The notes under the pieces were generated by a model. That model saw only the letters and a program-made list of their open reading frames with translations, was not told the DNA's origin and made no database searches. Of a stretch of DNA of 20,874 nt, positions 7,871-14,175 are shown piece after piece. Positions within the stretch are counted from its first letter, which is position 1. Every line of letters starts with the position of its first letter. Source of the DNA: an uncultured Prevotella sp. Lineage in GTDB: Bacteria; Bacteroidota; Bacteroidia; Bacteroidales; Bacteroidaceae. The position numbers were made by a program, and so were the translations under genes. The stretch is taken from assembly GCA_937901345.1 (NCBI GenBank), contig CALCHM010000138.1, positions 1 to 20,874 of the forward strand, written 5' to 3'.

Positions 7871-9093
7871 AACAGTATCTACTCCTTCTCGCCCTTGCAG
7901 GAACGACTTTGACTGCAACGGCACAGACACTGCGCGTGGAGCAAGGTAGTGTGACTACAGCGTTCAACGCAATTACTCTTGGTGAAGCATCTTTCTCTGC
8001 TGGTGGTACATCACTCACCCTCGGCGGAAAGACTTACGACATCAGTACAATTGACCGTATGACAATTAATAACACACCTGTTGCAGAAAAGAGCGTAGGT
8101 GTGGTTTATAATGGCAATTCAGCAACGGTGGAACTCAGTGGTGACCTTGCGCCCTATCTTACAGTTTTAGTGGATGGTGCAAATGTGAATATCACTGCCG
8201 ACGCGCTTTATCAAGATGAAATCACTTACACGCTGAGCGGTTGTTCTGAATCAGGTTCCTTCACTATGGAAGGCGATTTTAAGGCAACCGTTGCGCTCAA
8301 TGGTGTTAGTCTTACGTCAACGACCGTAAGTATGCCTGCCATAAACATCCTTAACGGCAAGCGTATTAAGATGGTGGTTAACGGCACGAACACTTTTGCC
8401 GATTGTGCTGGCGGAACACATAAGGGGGCCTTCTTCGTAAATGGTCACCCCGAGTTTGAAGGTGCCGGAACAATAAACATTACGGGCAACTCCAAGCATG
8501 CCTTTGTCAGCGATGAATATTCGCAATTTAAGAAGGCATTTACGGGTTCGGTGAACGTGTTAGGCGCGGTGAGCGATGCCTTCCATATTGACCAATACTT
8601 ACTGATGCAGGGAGGAACGTTCACAATGAAAAATGTTGGTGGTGATGGATTTGACATCTCGCTGACCAACGATACAGCGGACGAACTCAATGGAGAAGTA
8701 TTTATTGAAGGCGGAACAATCCATCTTGACGTTGTTACAGACGACACTAAGGGCATCAAGAGTGATAGTCACATGACCATTTCGGGCGGTACGATTAAAG
8801 GCAACGTATCAGGAAACGGCACGAAGGGCATTAGTGTGGATGGCGACCTCACGATTAAGGGTGTTGCTGACAATCCGTTGATTGAACTGAACGTAACAGG
8901 CACAACATATATGCCTGGTGATGTAGACCTTGAGAGCAAGTGTCGCGGGATTAAGGGCAAGGGTAACTTCCTTTTTGATGGTGGCACGATTCGCATTTCT
9001 GCAACAGGCGTAAAGAGCAAGGCTATCAGTATTGATGGCATTTATACTTACAAGAGCGGTTCTTTGAACTGTAAAGTGGATGCAGCGAATTGA
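7867..9093 (+). CDS. Cthe_2159-type carbohydrate-binding beta-helix protein
   Basis: This 408-aa secreted protein has a signal peptide (MKQYLLLLALAGTTLTATAQ). A short N-terminal beta module (~21-75) resembles the preceding protein. A long right-handed beta-helix (~95-400) follows, with repeated glycine-rich rungs such as GAFFVNGHPEFEGAGTINI, GGDGFDISL, GGTIHLDVV...KGIKSD, GGTIKGNVSGNGTKGIS and RGIKGKGNFLFDGGTIRIS. These fit the Cthe_2159 carbohydrate-binding family, whose founding member is a calcium- and acidic-polysaccharide-binding beta-helix of Clostridium thermocellum. In clostridia such genes also sit beside VTC and DUF4956 genes, supporting one functional cluster. No sorting domain is visible at its own C-terminus. 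The polysaccharide bound is unknown; it could instead act in surface matrix assembly. Confidence 0.85.
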   Translation: MKQYLLLLALAGTTLTATAQTLRVEQGSVTTAFNAITLGEASFSAGGTSLTLGGKTYDISTIDRMTINNTPVAEKSVGVVYNGNSATVELSGDLAPYLTVLVDGANVNITADALYQDEITYTLSGCSESGSFTMEGDFKATVALNGVSLTSTTVSMPAINILNGKRIKMVVNGTNTFADCAGGTHKGAFFVNGHPEFEGAGTINITGNSKHAFVSDEYSQFKKAFTGSVNVLGAVSDAFHIDQYLLMQGGTFTMKNVGGDGFDISLTNDTADELNGEVFIEGGTIHLDVVTDDTKGIKSDSHMTISGGTIKGNVSGNGTKGISVDGDLTIKGVADNPLIELNVTGTTYMPGDVDLESKCRGIKGKGNFLFDGGTIRISATGVKSKAISIDGIYTYKSGSLNCKVDAAN

Positions 9094-9101
9094 TAAATAA
9101 G

Positions 9102-9142
9102 GGTGTGTGTCAAAATCATCTTGACACACACCTTTCTTTTTC
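9102..9142 (+). terminator. Terminator of the Cthe_2159-type gene
   Basis: A perfect 12-bp stem, GGTGTGTGTCAA with TTGACACACACC, has a 7-nt loop (AATCATC) and is followed by TTTCTTTTTCG. It begins 8 bases after the stop codon. Confidence 0.9.
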
Positions 9143-9274
9143 GTTTCGCCCCATCTCAATGCCTTCGCACTCAAAGCGCTTGAGATAGATGTGCAAAGAC
9201 TCAACACCACCACCATACTGTAGTTTCACACCTTAGCCCCTGTGGAACGCCTATGCAATTGAGTCGTTCCATGC
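9143..9274. other. Noncoding stretch with short dyads
   Basis: No gene was recognised. Short inverted repeats are present: ATCTCAA (9153-9159) with TTGAGAT (9180-9186), and TGGAACG (9243-9249) with CGTTCCA (9265-9271). Neither has a terminator-like T-tract. Together with the repeats that follow, this makes the ~500-bp spacer between the convergent Cthe_2159-type and kbl genes. Confidence 0.4.
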
Positions 9275-9430
9275 CATTTTTCAAAAATTTAGAATCCCTC
9301 ACGTCAGCTGCGCTCATTTTTCTAAAATCTCGGTTCCCGAAAGACTGCGGCACCCCAGATTTTTCACAAATCACCTCCCGCAATCCTGATTTGCCCCAGA
9401 TTTTTTTGCAAATCCCTTTGGCAATGATAT
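9275..9430 (-). repeat. Degenerate tandem array, about four 40-43-bp units
   Basis: Related units begin near 9275 (CATTTTTCAAAAATTT), 9315 (CATTTTTCTAAAATCT), 9357 (AGATTTTTCACAAATC) and 9398 (AGATTTTTTTGCAAATC), spaced 40, ~42 and 41 bases. The last two share CCCCAGATTTTT and AAATC. On the minus strand the unit core is GATTTGCAAAAAAATCTGG (9396-9414), which resembles GATTTGAAAAAAAATTGG in the array near the TonB receptor (16766-16783). No reading frame is conserved between units. Confidence 0.6.
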
Positions 9431-9487
9431 CTCAGTTACTTACGTGACCTTTGGTTGACCCAGGAACTTTAATAGCCCCCATACGAC
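9421..9487 (+). repeat. Right copy of ~67-bp imperfect inverted repeat
   Basis: This stretch is the inverted partner of 22-88. Its core 9433-9465 matches the reverse complement of 44-76 at 31 of 33 positions. It directly abuts the degenerate 41-bp array on its left and precedes the kbl terminator on its right. Confidence 0.75.
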
Positions 9488-9536
9488 CGTTGATTCTGTG
9501 AAAGATAAAATAGCGACGTTCGCACACCATAATAAG

Positions 9537-9572
9537 AGAGGGCATGCCAAAACTACATTTGGCATACCCTCT
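9537..9572 (-). terminator. Terminator of kbl
   Basis: A 15-bp stem, AGAGGGCATGCCAAA (9537-9551) with TTTGGCATACCCTCT (9558-9572), has a 6-nt loop. The minus strand continues CTCTTATTATGG and the plus strand TTTATATT, so it may act in both directions. It lies 27 bases past the kbl stop. Confidence 0.85.
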
Positions 9573-9599
9573 TTTATATTCATTCAATTGAAATCTGTA

Positions 9600-10787
9600 T
9601 TACTTCAACACGCCGAGTTCCTTACCCACCTTGATGAAGGCTGCAATACACTTGTCGAGTTGTTCGCGGTTGTGACCTGCAGAGAGCTGTACACGGATAC
9701 GAGCCTGATCCTTGGGAACAACGGGATAGTAGAAACCTGTAACGTAGATACCTTCTTCTTGAAGTTTCGCAGCATAAACCTGTGAGAGTTTAGCATCGTA
9801 AAGCATTACTGCACAAATAGCACTCTGAGTAGGTTTGATATCGAAACCAGCTTCGATCATCTTAGAACGGAAGTATTCTACGTTCTCAGCGAGACGATCG
9901 TGAAGTTCGTTAGATTCTTCGAGAATCTTGAACATTTCGATTGAAGCGCCAACGATTGAAGGAGCGAGAGAGTTAGAGAAGAGGTAGGGACGTGAACGCT
10001 GACGGAGCATGTCGATGATTTCCTTGCGACCTGTTGTGAAACCACCCATTGCACCACCAAATGCCTTACCCAATGTACCAGTGTAGATATCTACGCGACC
10101 ATAAGTATTGAAGAATTCGCTTACACCACGACCTGTAGCACCTACAACACCTGCAGAGTGACTTTCGTCAACCATTACGAGCGCATTGTACTTTTCAGCA
10201 AGATCACAAATCTTATCCATAGGCGCAACGTTACCGTCCATTGAGAATACACCATCAGTTACGATAATGCGGAAACGCTGTTCTTGTGCTTCCTGAAGGC
10301 AACGTTCGAGATCTGCCATATCAGCATTTGCATAGCGATAGCGCTTTGCCTTACAGAGACGTACACCATCAATGATGGAAGCGTGGTTGAGAGCGTCAGA
10401 AATGATAGCATCTTCAGCAGTGAAGAGGGGTTCAAACACACCACCATTAGCATCGAAACATGCAGCGTAGAGAATAGTATCTTCTGTCTTGAAGAACTTA
10501 GAAATTGCAGCTTCGAGTGTTTTGTGAGAATCCTGAGTACCGCAGATAAAGCGTACAGATGACATACCGTAACCGCGCTGGTCCATAATATCCTTCGCAG
10601 CCTTTACGAGGCGGGGATGGTTAGAAAGACCGAGGTAGTTGTTCGCACAGAAGTTCAACACTTCTTTGTTGTTTACCTGAATTGCTGCTTGCTGAGGACC
10701 TTCAATCAAGCGTTCGTTCTTGTAAAGACCAGCCTCCTTAATGGCTTCAAGCTCATTCTGGAGAAATTCTTGGAAATTTCCGTACAT
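9600..10787 (-). CDS. kbl: Glycine C-acetyltransferase (2-amino-3-ketobutyrate CoA ligase)
   Basis: This 395-aa cytoplasmic PLP enzyme of the alpha-oxoamine synthase family is close in length to E. coli Kbl (398 aa). It interconverts 2-amino-3-oxobutyrate plus CoA with glycine plus acetyl-CoA, the second step of threonine breakdown through threonine dehydrogenase. Visible motifs are NFCANNYLGLSNHP, the glycine-rich GYGMSSVRFICGTQ, DALNHASIIDG, VDESHSAG (cofactor-contacting aspartate) and TGTLGKAFGG with the PLP lysine at K241. The high similarity to Kbl over the whole length argues against KAS, BioF or serine palmitoyltransferase. The partner tdh gene is not in the window. The gene appears monocistronic: it has its own terminator and a 129-base upstream gap. 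Confidence 0.93.
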   Translation of the reverse strand: MYGNFQEFLQNELEAIKEAGLYKNERLIEGPQQAAIQVNNKEVLNFCANNYLGLSNHPRLVKAAKDIMDQRGYGMSSVRFICGTQDSHKTLEAAISKFFKTEDTILYAACFDANGGVFEPLFTAEDAIISDALNHASIIDGVRLCKAKRYRYANADMADLERCLQEAQEQRFRIIVTDGVFSMDGNVAPMDKICDLAEKYNALVMVDESHSAGVVGATGRGVSEFFNTYGRVDIYTGTLGKAFGGAMGGFTTGRKEIIDMLRQRSRPYLFSNSLAPSIVGASIEMFKILEESNELHDRLAENVEYFRSKMIEAGFDIKPTQSAICAVMLYDAKLSQVYAAKLQEEGIYVTGFYYPVVPKDQARIRVQLSAGHNREQLDKCIAAFIKVGKELGVLK

Positions 10788-10835
10788 AGTGCTTTAATTA
10801 TAATAAGTTTTGAAATGTGAATGCGTTTTGTACTG

Positions 10836-10843
10836 CAAAGGAA
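10836..10843 (-). promoter_or_regulatory. Possible -7 box for kbl
   Basis: The minus strand reads TTCCTTTG, one mismatch from TAnnTTTG, about 48 bases before the kbl start codon. No clear -33 element is visible. The position resembles that of the GH2 promoter. Confidence 0.35.
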
Positions 10844-10916
10844 CAGTTTTTTTGTGAATGGGGAACGTAAGTGTTCGTATTTTTTAACACCTCATGGCGA
10901 TTTAAACTTTTAACGA

Positions 10917-12176
10917 CTACTCTTCGCCTCGCAAGTTTGCCTCGTGTTCGCGCCATAGCAAGCGATGGGTAAGATAATGAACGGGAAGCCACGTACTCAC
11001 AAGGGAGATGAGAATAACCGTGAGCAGGATGAATCCCAAATCAATGACTTCGATACTGACAGGATAGGCATCAATTAAAAAGTTACCTTCACCATTTCCC
11101 AATGTGATCCACCCAAAGACTTGTTGTCCGAGACAGAGTATAACACCTAAAACAATCCCGATGACACCTCCCAAAAAGGCAATGAGACGCGCCTCTACGA
11201 AGAACACCTTGCGCAACATGGCGGGTGAGGCACCAAGGGCATAGAGTGTGAGCATATCTTCACGTTTCTCAATGATAAGCATGGAAAGACTGCCAACGAT
11301 ATTAAACATTGCGATAAACAGGATGAAGGCAAGGAAACCAAAGGCAACGAGTTTCTCTATGTTCATGATGTTATAAACGTCAGTCTGTTGCTCTAATTGG
11401 TCGAGTACCTCAAAACGGTCACCAGCAATTTTGCGCAGTTCCTGTTTGGTAAGATACATACTGGCATTATCCTTGAGTCGTATTTCTACAGATGTCACCA
11501 TGCCTTGTTGGTCAAACAGTCGCTGTGAGAAGCGCAACGAGGTGAGCATATAGTGTTCGTCATAGACAGGTTGGTTGACGATAAACACTTGGGCGGGCGA
11601 TGTCAAGATTCCAGTATTAAAACTTTCTGCGGGATTGACCACATTGATGCGTTCTCCCTTCTTCGGGGCGCAGATTTGGAGGGAACCATAATTGAAAGAA
11701 CCACATATATTGTAAGATAGTGCGATTCCGGGAACACCATATTCCGTTTCTCCATCATGCAACACCAAACTTTCACCTCCTTTAAGGATGGTTTCAATGT
11801 CGCTCGTCTTTGAGAAGTTATCGTCAACGCCCTTAATCTCCACTAATAGGGGGTGACCACTGAAGAGAATGAGCGCATGATCTTGTAACACATCGGTTGC
11901 CGCAAGCACATTAGGGTGTGAACGAAGTGCGCACAACACACTATCGTTAGCCTCCACCATTTTTCCCCTCTTCGGAATTACCTTGATCTGCGGATCAAAG
12001 GTAGTGTACATTCCTTCCACCACATCGTAAAAGCCGTTAAACACACTCATGATGCACACCATCGCCAACGTAGCCAACGCTATACCCCCCACCGATATGG
12101 CAGAGATGATATTAATAGCGTTATGACTCTTCTTACTGAAAAGGTAACGCAAGGCGAGGCGGAAAGTGAGAGACAT
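10917..12176 (-). CDS. FtsX/LolC-E-type ABC transporter permease
   Basis: This 419-aa inner-membrane permease has the layout of the lipoprotein-releasing LolC/LolE and MacB group. One N-terminal membrane segment (~20-48, GGIALATLAMVCIMSVFNGF) is followed by a large periplasmic domain (~50-270). Three C-terminal segments (~280-308, 330-355 and 377-398) complete the FtsX domain. The loop EKREDMLTLYALGASPAMLRKVF is the coupling region typical of LolC/E. The likely role is moving lipoproteins from the inner membrane to LolA, but the ATPase subunit (LolD type) is not here, so the substrate is inferred. It follows rbfA by 67 bases on the same strand and is probably co-transcribed. Confidence 0.85.
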   Translation of the reverse strand: MSLTFRLALRYLFSKKSHNAINIISAISVGGIALATLAMVCIMSVFNGFYDVVEGMYTTFDPQIKVIPKRGKMVEANDSVLCALRSHPNVLAATDVLQDHALILFSGHPLLVEIKGVDDNFSKTSDIETILKGGESLVLHDGETEYGVPGIALSYNICGSFNYGSLQICAPKKGERINVVNPAESFNTGILTSPAQVFIVNQPVYDEHYMLTSLRFSQRLFDQQGMVTSVEIRLKDNASMYLTKQELRKIAGDRFEVLDQLEQQTDVYNIMNIEKLVAFGFLAFILFIAMFNIVGSLSMLIIEKREDMLTLYALGASPAMLRKVFFVEARLIAFLGGVIGIVLGVILCLGQQVFGWITLGNGEGNFLIDAYPVSIEVIDLGFILLTVILISLVSTWLPVHYLTHRLLWREHEANLRGEE

Positions 12177-12200
12177 GGGGAAGGAGAAAGGGGAAAAGGC

Positions 12201-12235
12201 GTTAATCGTTCAACGTTAATCGTTCAACATTAACC
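12201..12235. repeat. 14-bp tandem repeat between rbfA and the permease gene
   Basis: GTTAATCGTTCAAC occurs twice without gap (12201-12214 and 12215-12228), followed by a partial third copy, ATTAACC. It lies in the 67-base spacer of the rbfA-permease unit. Copy number could vary between strains. Confidence 0.8.
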
Positions 12236-12243
12236 ACCTCAAA

Positions 12244-12579
12244 TTACTTTTTCAACAATTCGTCAATGTGTTCGATATAATCCAAAGAGTCATCCACGAA
12301 GAATTTCAATTCGGGAATGATGCGCAACTGATGGCGCACGCGATTGCCCAACTCGAGACGCACCTGCTTCATATTGTTGTTGATATTCGCAACGATTTCG
12401 GCACTACGCTCTGAGGGGAACACACTGAGATAAACGCGACAAACGCTCATATCGGGGGAAATGCGCACAGCGCTCACCGACACGAGCACACCGGGCATTG
12501 ACTTTGTTTGAAGTAGGAAGATGTCGCACAATTCCTTCTGAATAAGGCGTGAAATCTTCTGTTGGCGGGTTGTTTCCAT
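12244..12579 (-). CDS. rbfA: 30S ribosome-binding factor RbfA
   Basis: This 111-aa cytoplasmic assembly factor binds the 30S subunit during late maturation of the 16S rRNA 5' region. The family signature is clear: an N-terminal helix (QQKISRLIQKELCDIF), VSVSAVRISPDMSVCRVYLSVF, a helix with RLELGNRVRHQLR, and IPELKFFVDDSLDYIEHIDELL at the end. These form the type II KH-like fold. The size is normal for the family. It is transcribed with the downstream permease gene and divergently from aroQ. The start is the first ATG that keeps the N-terminal helix complete. Confidence 0.95.
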   Translation of the reverse strand: METTRQQKISRLIQKELCDIFLLQTKSMPGVLVSVSAVRISPDMSVCRVYLSVFPSERSAEIVANINNNMKQVRLELGNRVRHQLRIIPELKFFVDDSLDYIEHIDELLKK

Positions 12580-12683
12580 AAGGTTATGTGATGTTTGTAT
12601 TTAAAATGCTAACATGTTAAGGAGGCGCGAATGGTAACGTTTCACACGTCGCACGCAAAAAATCCTTAAACTTATTTTGAGGG

Positions 12684-12691
12684 CAAAGTTA
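12684..12691 (-). promoter_or_regulatory. -7 box for rbfA
   Basis: The minus strand reads TAACTTTG, a perfect TAnnTTTG match, about 105 bases before the rbfA ATG. It is the same octamer as the one proposed for the TonB receptor unit. The -33 element is weak. Confidence 0.45.
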
Positions 12692-12777
12692 CTGATTTAT
12701 CCACGCACTTGAAGCGTTTAGAAATGAAAAGTCACTACTTTTTGATACCTGTGAGGGATTTATCCAAGTTCTTATTG

Positions 12778-12785
12778 TACTTTTG
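12778..12785 (+). promoter_or_regulatory. -7 box for aroQ
   Basis: TACTTTTG matches TAnnTTTG perfectly and lies 37 bases before the ATG at 12823, which supports that start over the upstream in-frame ATGs at 12709, 12724 and elsewhere. Confidence 0.55.
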
Positions 12786-12822
12786 CCGATGTGTTAACTC
12801 CATTATGCAACTTCTTTTGATT

Positions 12823-13245
12823 ATGAAACTCTATATCATCAATGGTCCCAACCTCAATCGTTTGGGCACTCGCGAACCCGCAATTTATGGCACAACAACC
12901 ATGGAGCAATGCTTGGAAAACCTGCGTAAACGGTATGGCGAGGGCATTGCGTTTGAATATTTCCAAAGCAACATTGAGGGAGAACTTATCAATGCGCTTC
13001 AGGCGGCAGATGACGCACAGTGTGACGGTATTATTCTGAATGCGGGTGCTTATACCCACACCTCTATCGCCTTGCGCGATTGCATCAAATCGCTCCGTGT
13101 GCCTGTGATTGAAGTGCACCTCTCTAACATTCATGCTCGCGAGGAGTTTCGCCACCATTCCATGCTCTCGGCTGTATGCAAAGGAGTGATTGCTGGTTTC
13201 GGCATGAACTCTTACCGTTTGGCGGTGGAGGCGCTTTGTGAATAG
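12823..13245 (+). CDS. aroQ: Type II 3-dehydroquinate dehydratase
   Basis: This 140-aa cytoplasmic enzyme converts 3-dehydroquinate to 3-dehydroshikimate in the shikimate pathway and normally forms a dodecamer. Signature elements are INGPNLNRLGTREPAIYG (R17 and catalytic Y22), EYFQSNIEGELI, LNAGAYTHTSIALRDCI (N73, H79), VIEVHLSNIHAREEFR with E97 and H99, and GVIAGFGMNSYRLA. The frame is open for another 38 codons upstream. The family begins at MKLYIINGPN, and the promoter box lies inside the extension, so I place the start at 12823. The methyltransferase gene follows after 80 bases on the same strand. Confidence 0.95.
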   Translation: MKLYIINGPNLNRLGTREPAIYGTTTMEQCLENLRKRYGEGIAFEYFQSNIEGELINALQAADDAQCDGIILNAGAYTHTSIALRDCIKSLRVPVIEVHLSNIHAREEFRHHSMLSAVCKGVIAGFGMNSYRLAVEALCE

Positions 13246-13271
13246 AGTACAACGGACAGAGTACTGCGGAC
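13244..13271. repeat. Tandem 14-bp duplication at the aroQ stop
   Basis: AGAGTACAACGGAC (13244-13257) is followed directly by AGAGTACTGCGGAC (13258-13271), with 12 of 14 positions identical. It begins at the last bases of aroQ. It has the same unit length as, but a different sequence from, the repeat at 12201. Confidence 0.7.
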
Positions 13272-13325
13272 TACTATTTTGCGGAAGGAATCGCACCGCT
13301 TCAACACGATTACGAAACTACAGTT

Positions 13326-13952
13326 ATGCTCAACGAATACATCCTCTCACATATTACCCCCGAACATCCTTATCTGTATCAACTTTACCGCGCAACGAAC
13401 ACGCAACTTATTCGTCCGCGCATGGCTTCGGGACACTTACAAGGGCAATTGCTCAAGATGCTGACCGAACTGATACGTCCGCAGACGGTGGTGGAAATTG
13501 GCACCTACTCGGGATACTCCGCACTCAGCATGGCTCAGGGAATGCAAGCAGGTTCGCGCATTGTCACCTTCGAAATCAATGATGAGCAAGAAGATTTCAC
13601 CCGCCCGTGGTTGGAAAATTCTCCTTTCCCACCCCAAATCGACATGGTCATTGGGGACATTTTCAAACTGCTCCCCGAGATGAACTTAACTATCGACCTT
13701 GCCTTCATTGATGCCAACAAGCGCACGTATGCAGAATACTACGAACTCATCATGCGCTACCTACGTCCGGGCGGTTACATCTTGGCAGACAATACCCTTT
13801 GGGACGGACACGTTGTGGAAGAGGCATACAACAACGACCCGCAAACCATCGGCATCAAGCAATTTAATGACATCGTAGCAAACGACCCGCGCGTAGAGAA
13901 ATTTATCTTCCCCCTGCGCGACGGACTCACCCTCATCAAGCGTATTGGATAA
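13326..13952 (+). CDS. Class I SAM-dependent O-methyltransferase (Methyltransf_3 type)
   Basis: This 208-aa cytoplasmic protein is of the catechol/caffeoyl-CoA O-methyltransferase class. Its SAM-binding motif I is VVEIGTYSGYSALSMA (~55-70). The ribose-binding acid is in VTFEIN (E83), and the metal and substrate acids are in AFIDANKRTY (D129) and LADNTLWDG (D155, N156). The N-terminal MASGHLQGQLL matches the lead-in helix of this family. The length is usual. The preceding 80-base gap contains no terminator, so transcription with aroQ is plausible, although the functions are not obviously linked. The methyl acceptor cannot be told from sequence; members act on small catechols or on RNA. Confidence 0.88.
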   Translation: MLNEYILSHITPEHPYLYQLYRATNTQLIRPRMASGHLQGQLLKMLTELIRPQTVVEIGTYSGYSALSMAQGMQAGSRIVTFEINDEQEDFTRPWLENSPFPPQIDMVIGDIFKLLPEMNLTIDLAFIDANKRTYAEYYELIMRYLRPGGYILADNTLWDGHVVEEAYNNDPQTIGIKQFNDIVANDPRVEKFIFPLRDGLTLIKRIG

Positions 13953-13997
13953 ACGTCCAGTACGCTTTTCTTATGGATTGCCCACTAACTCACACCA

Positions 13998-14054
13998 CCT
14001 TTCGAAGCATCTTCGAACACCATTCGAAAAGCATTCGGATACCATTAGAAGCGC
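13998..14054. repeat. Degenerate 11-13-bp tandem repeats around TTCGAA
   Basis: Successive units read CCTTTCGAAGCAT, CTTCGAACACCAT, TCGAAAAGCAT, TCGGATACCAT and TAGAAGCGCAA. TTCGAA is a palindrome in the first units, and CAT recurs at the unit ends. It lies between the methyltransferase stop and the shared terminator. Confidence 0.6.
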
Positions 14055-14084
14055 AACAAACGGTGTTCAGCAGGGCATAAAAGT

Positions 14085-14128
14085 CAACAAGAGGATGCAT
14101 CCCGCAGGATACACCCTCTTGTTGTTTC
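14085..14128. terminator. Bidirectional terminator between methyltransferase and TonB receptor genes
   Basis: CAACAAGAGG (14085-14094) pairs with CCTCTTGTTG (14115-14124), and an inner ATCC/GGAT stem closes the loop. Plus strand continues TTTCT; minus strand continues ACTTTTAT. It serves the two convergent genes. Confidence 0.75.
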
Positions 14129-14175
14129 TAATCTGAATCTTTTTCGTTCGGTGAAGATACGTTGCAACTCGTTAC

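Noticed and set aside
22..9487. Composite transposon
   Set aside because: There is no transposase or integrase, no target-site duplication was recognised, and the inverted copies have diverged flanks. I keep it as a repeat observation only.
12709..12822. Upstream start of AroQ (38 extra residues)
   Set aside because: The enzyme family starts at MKLYIINGPN, and a perfect -7 box lies at 12778-12785 within the extension.
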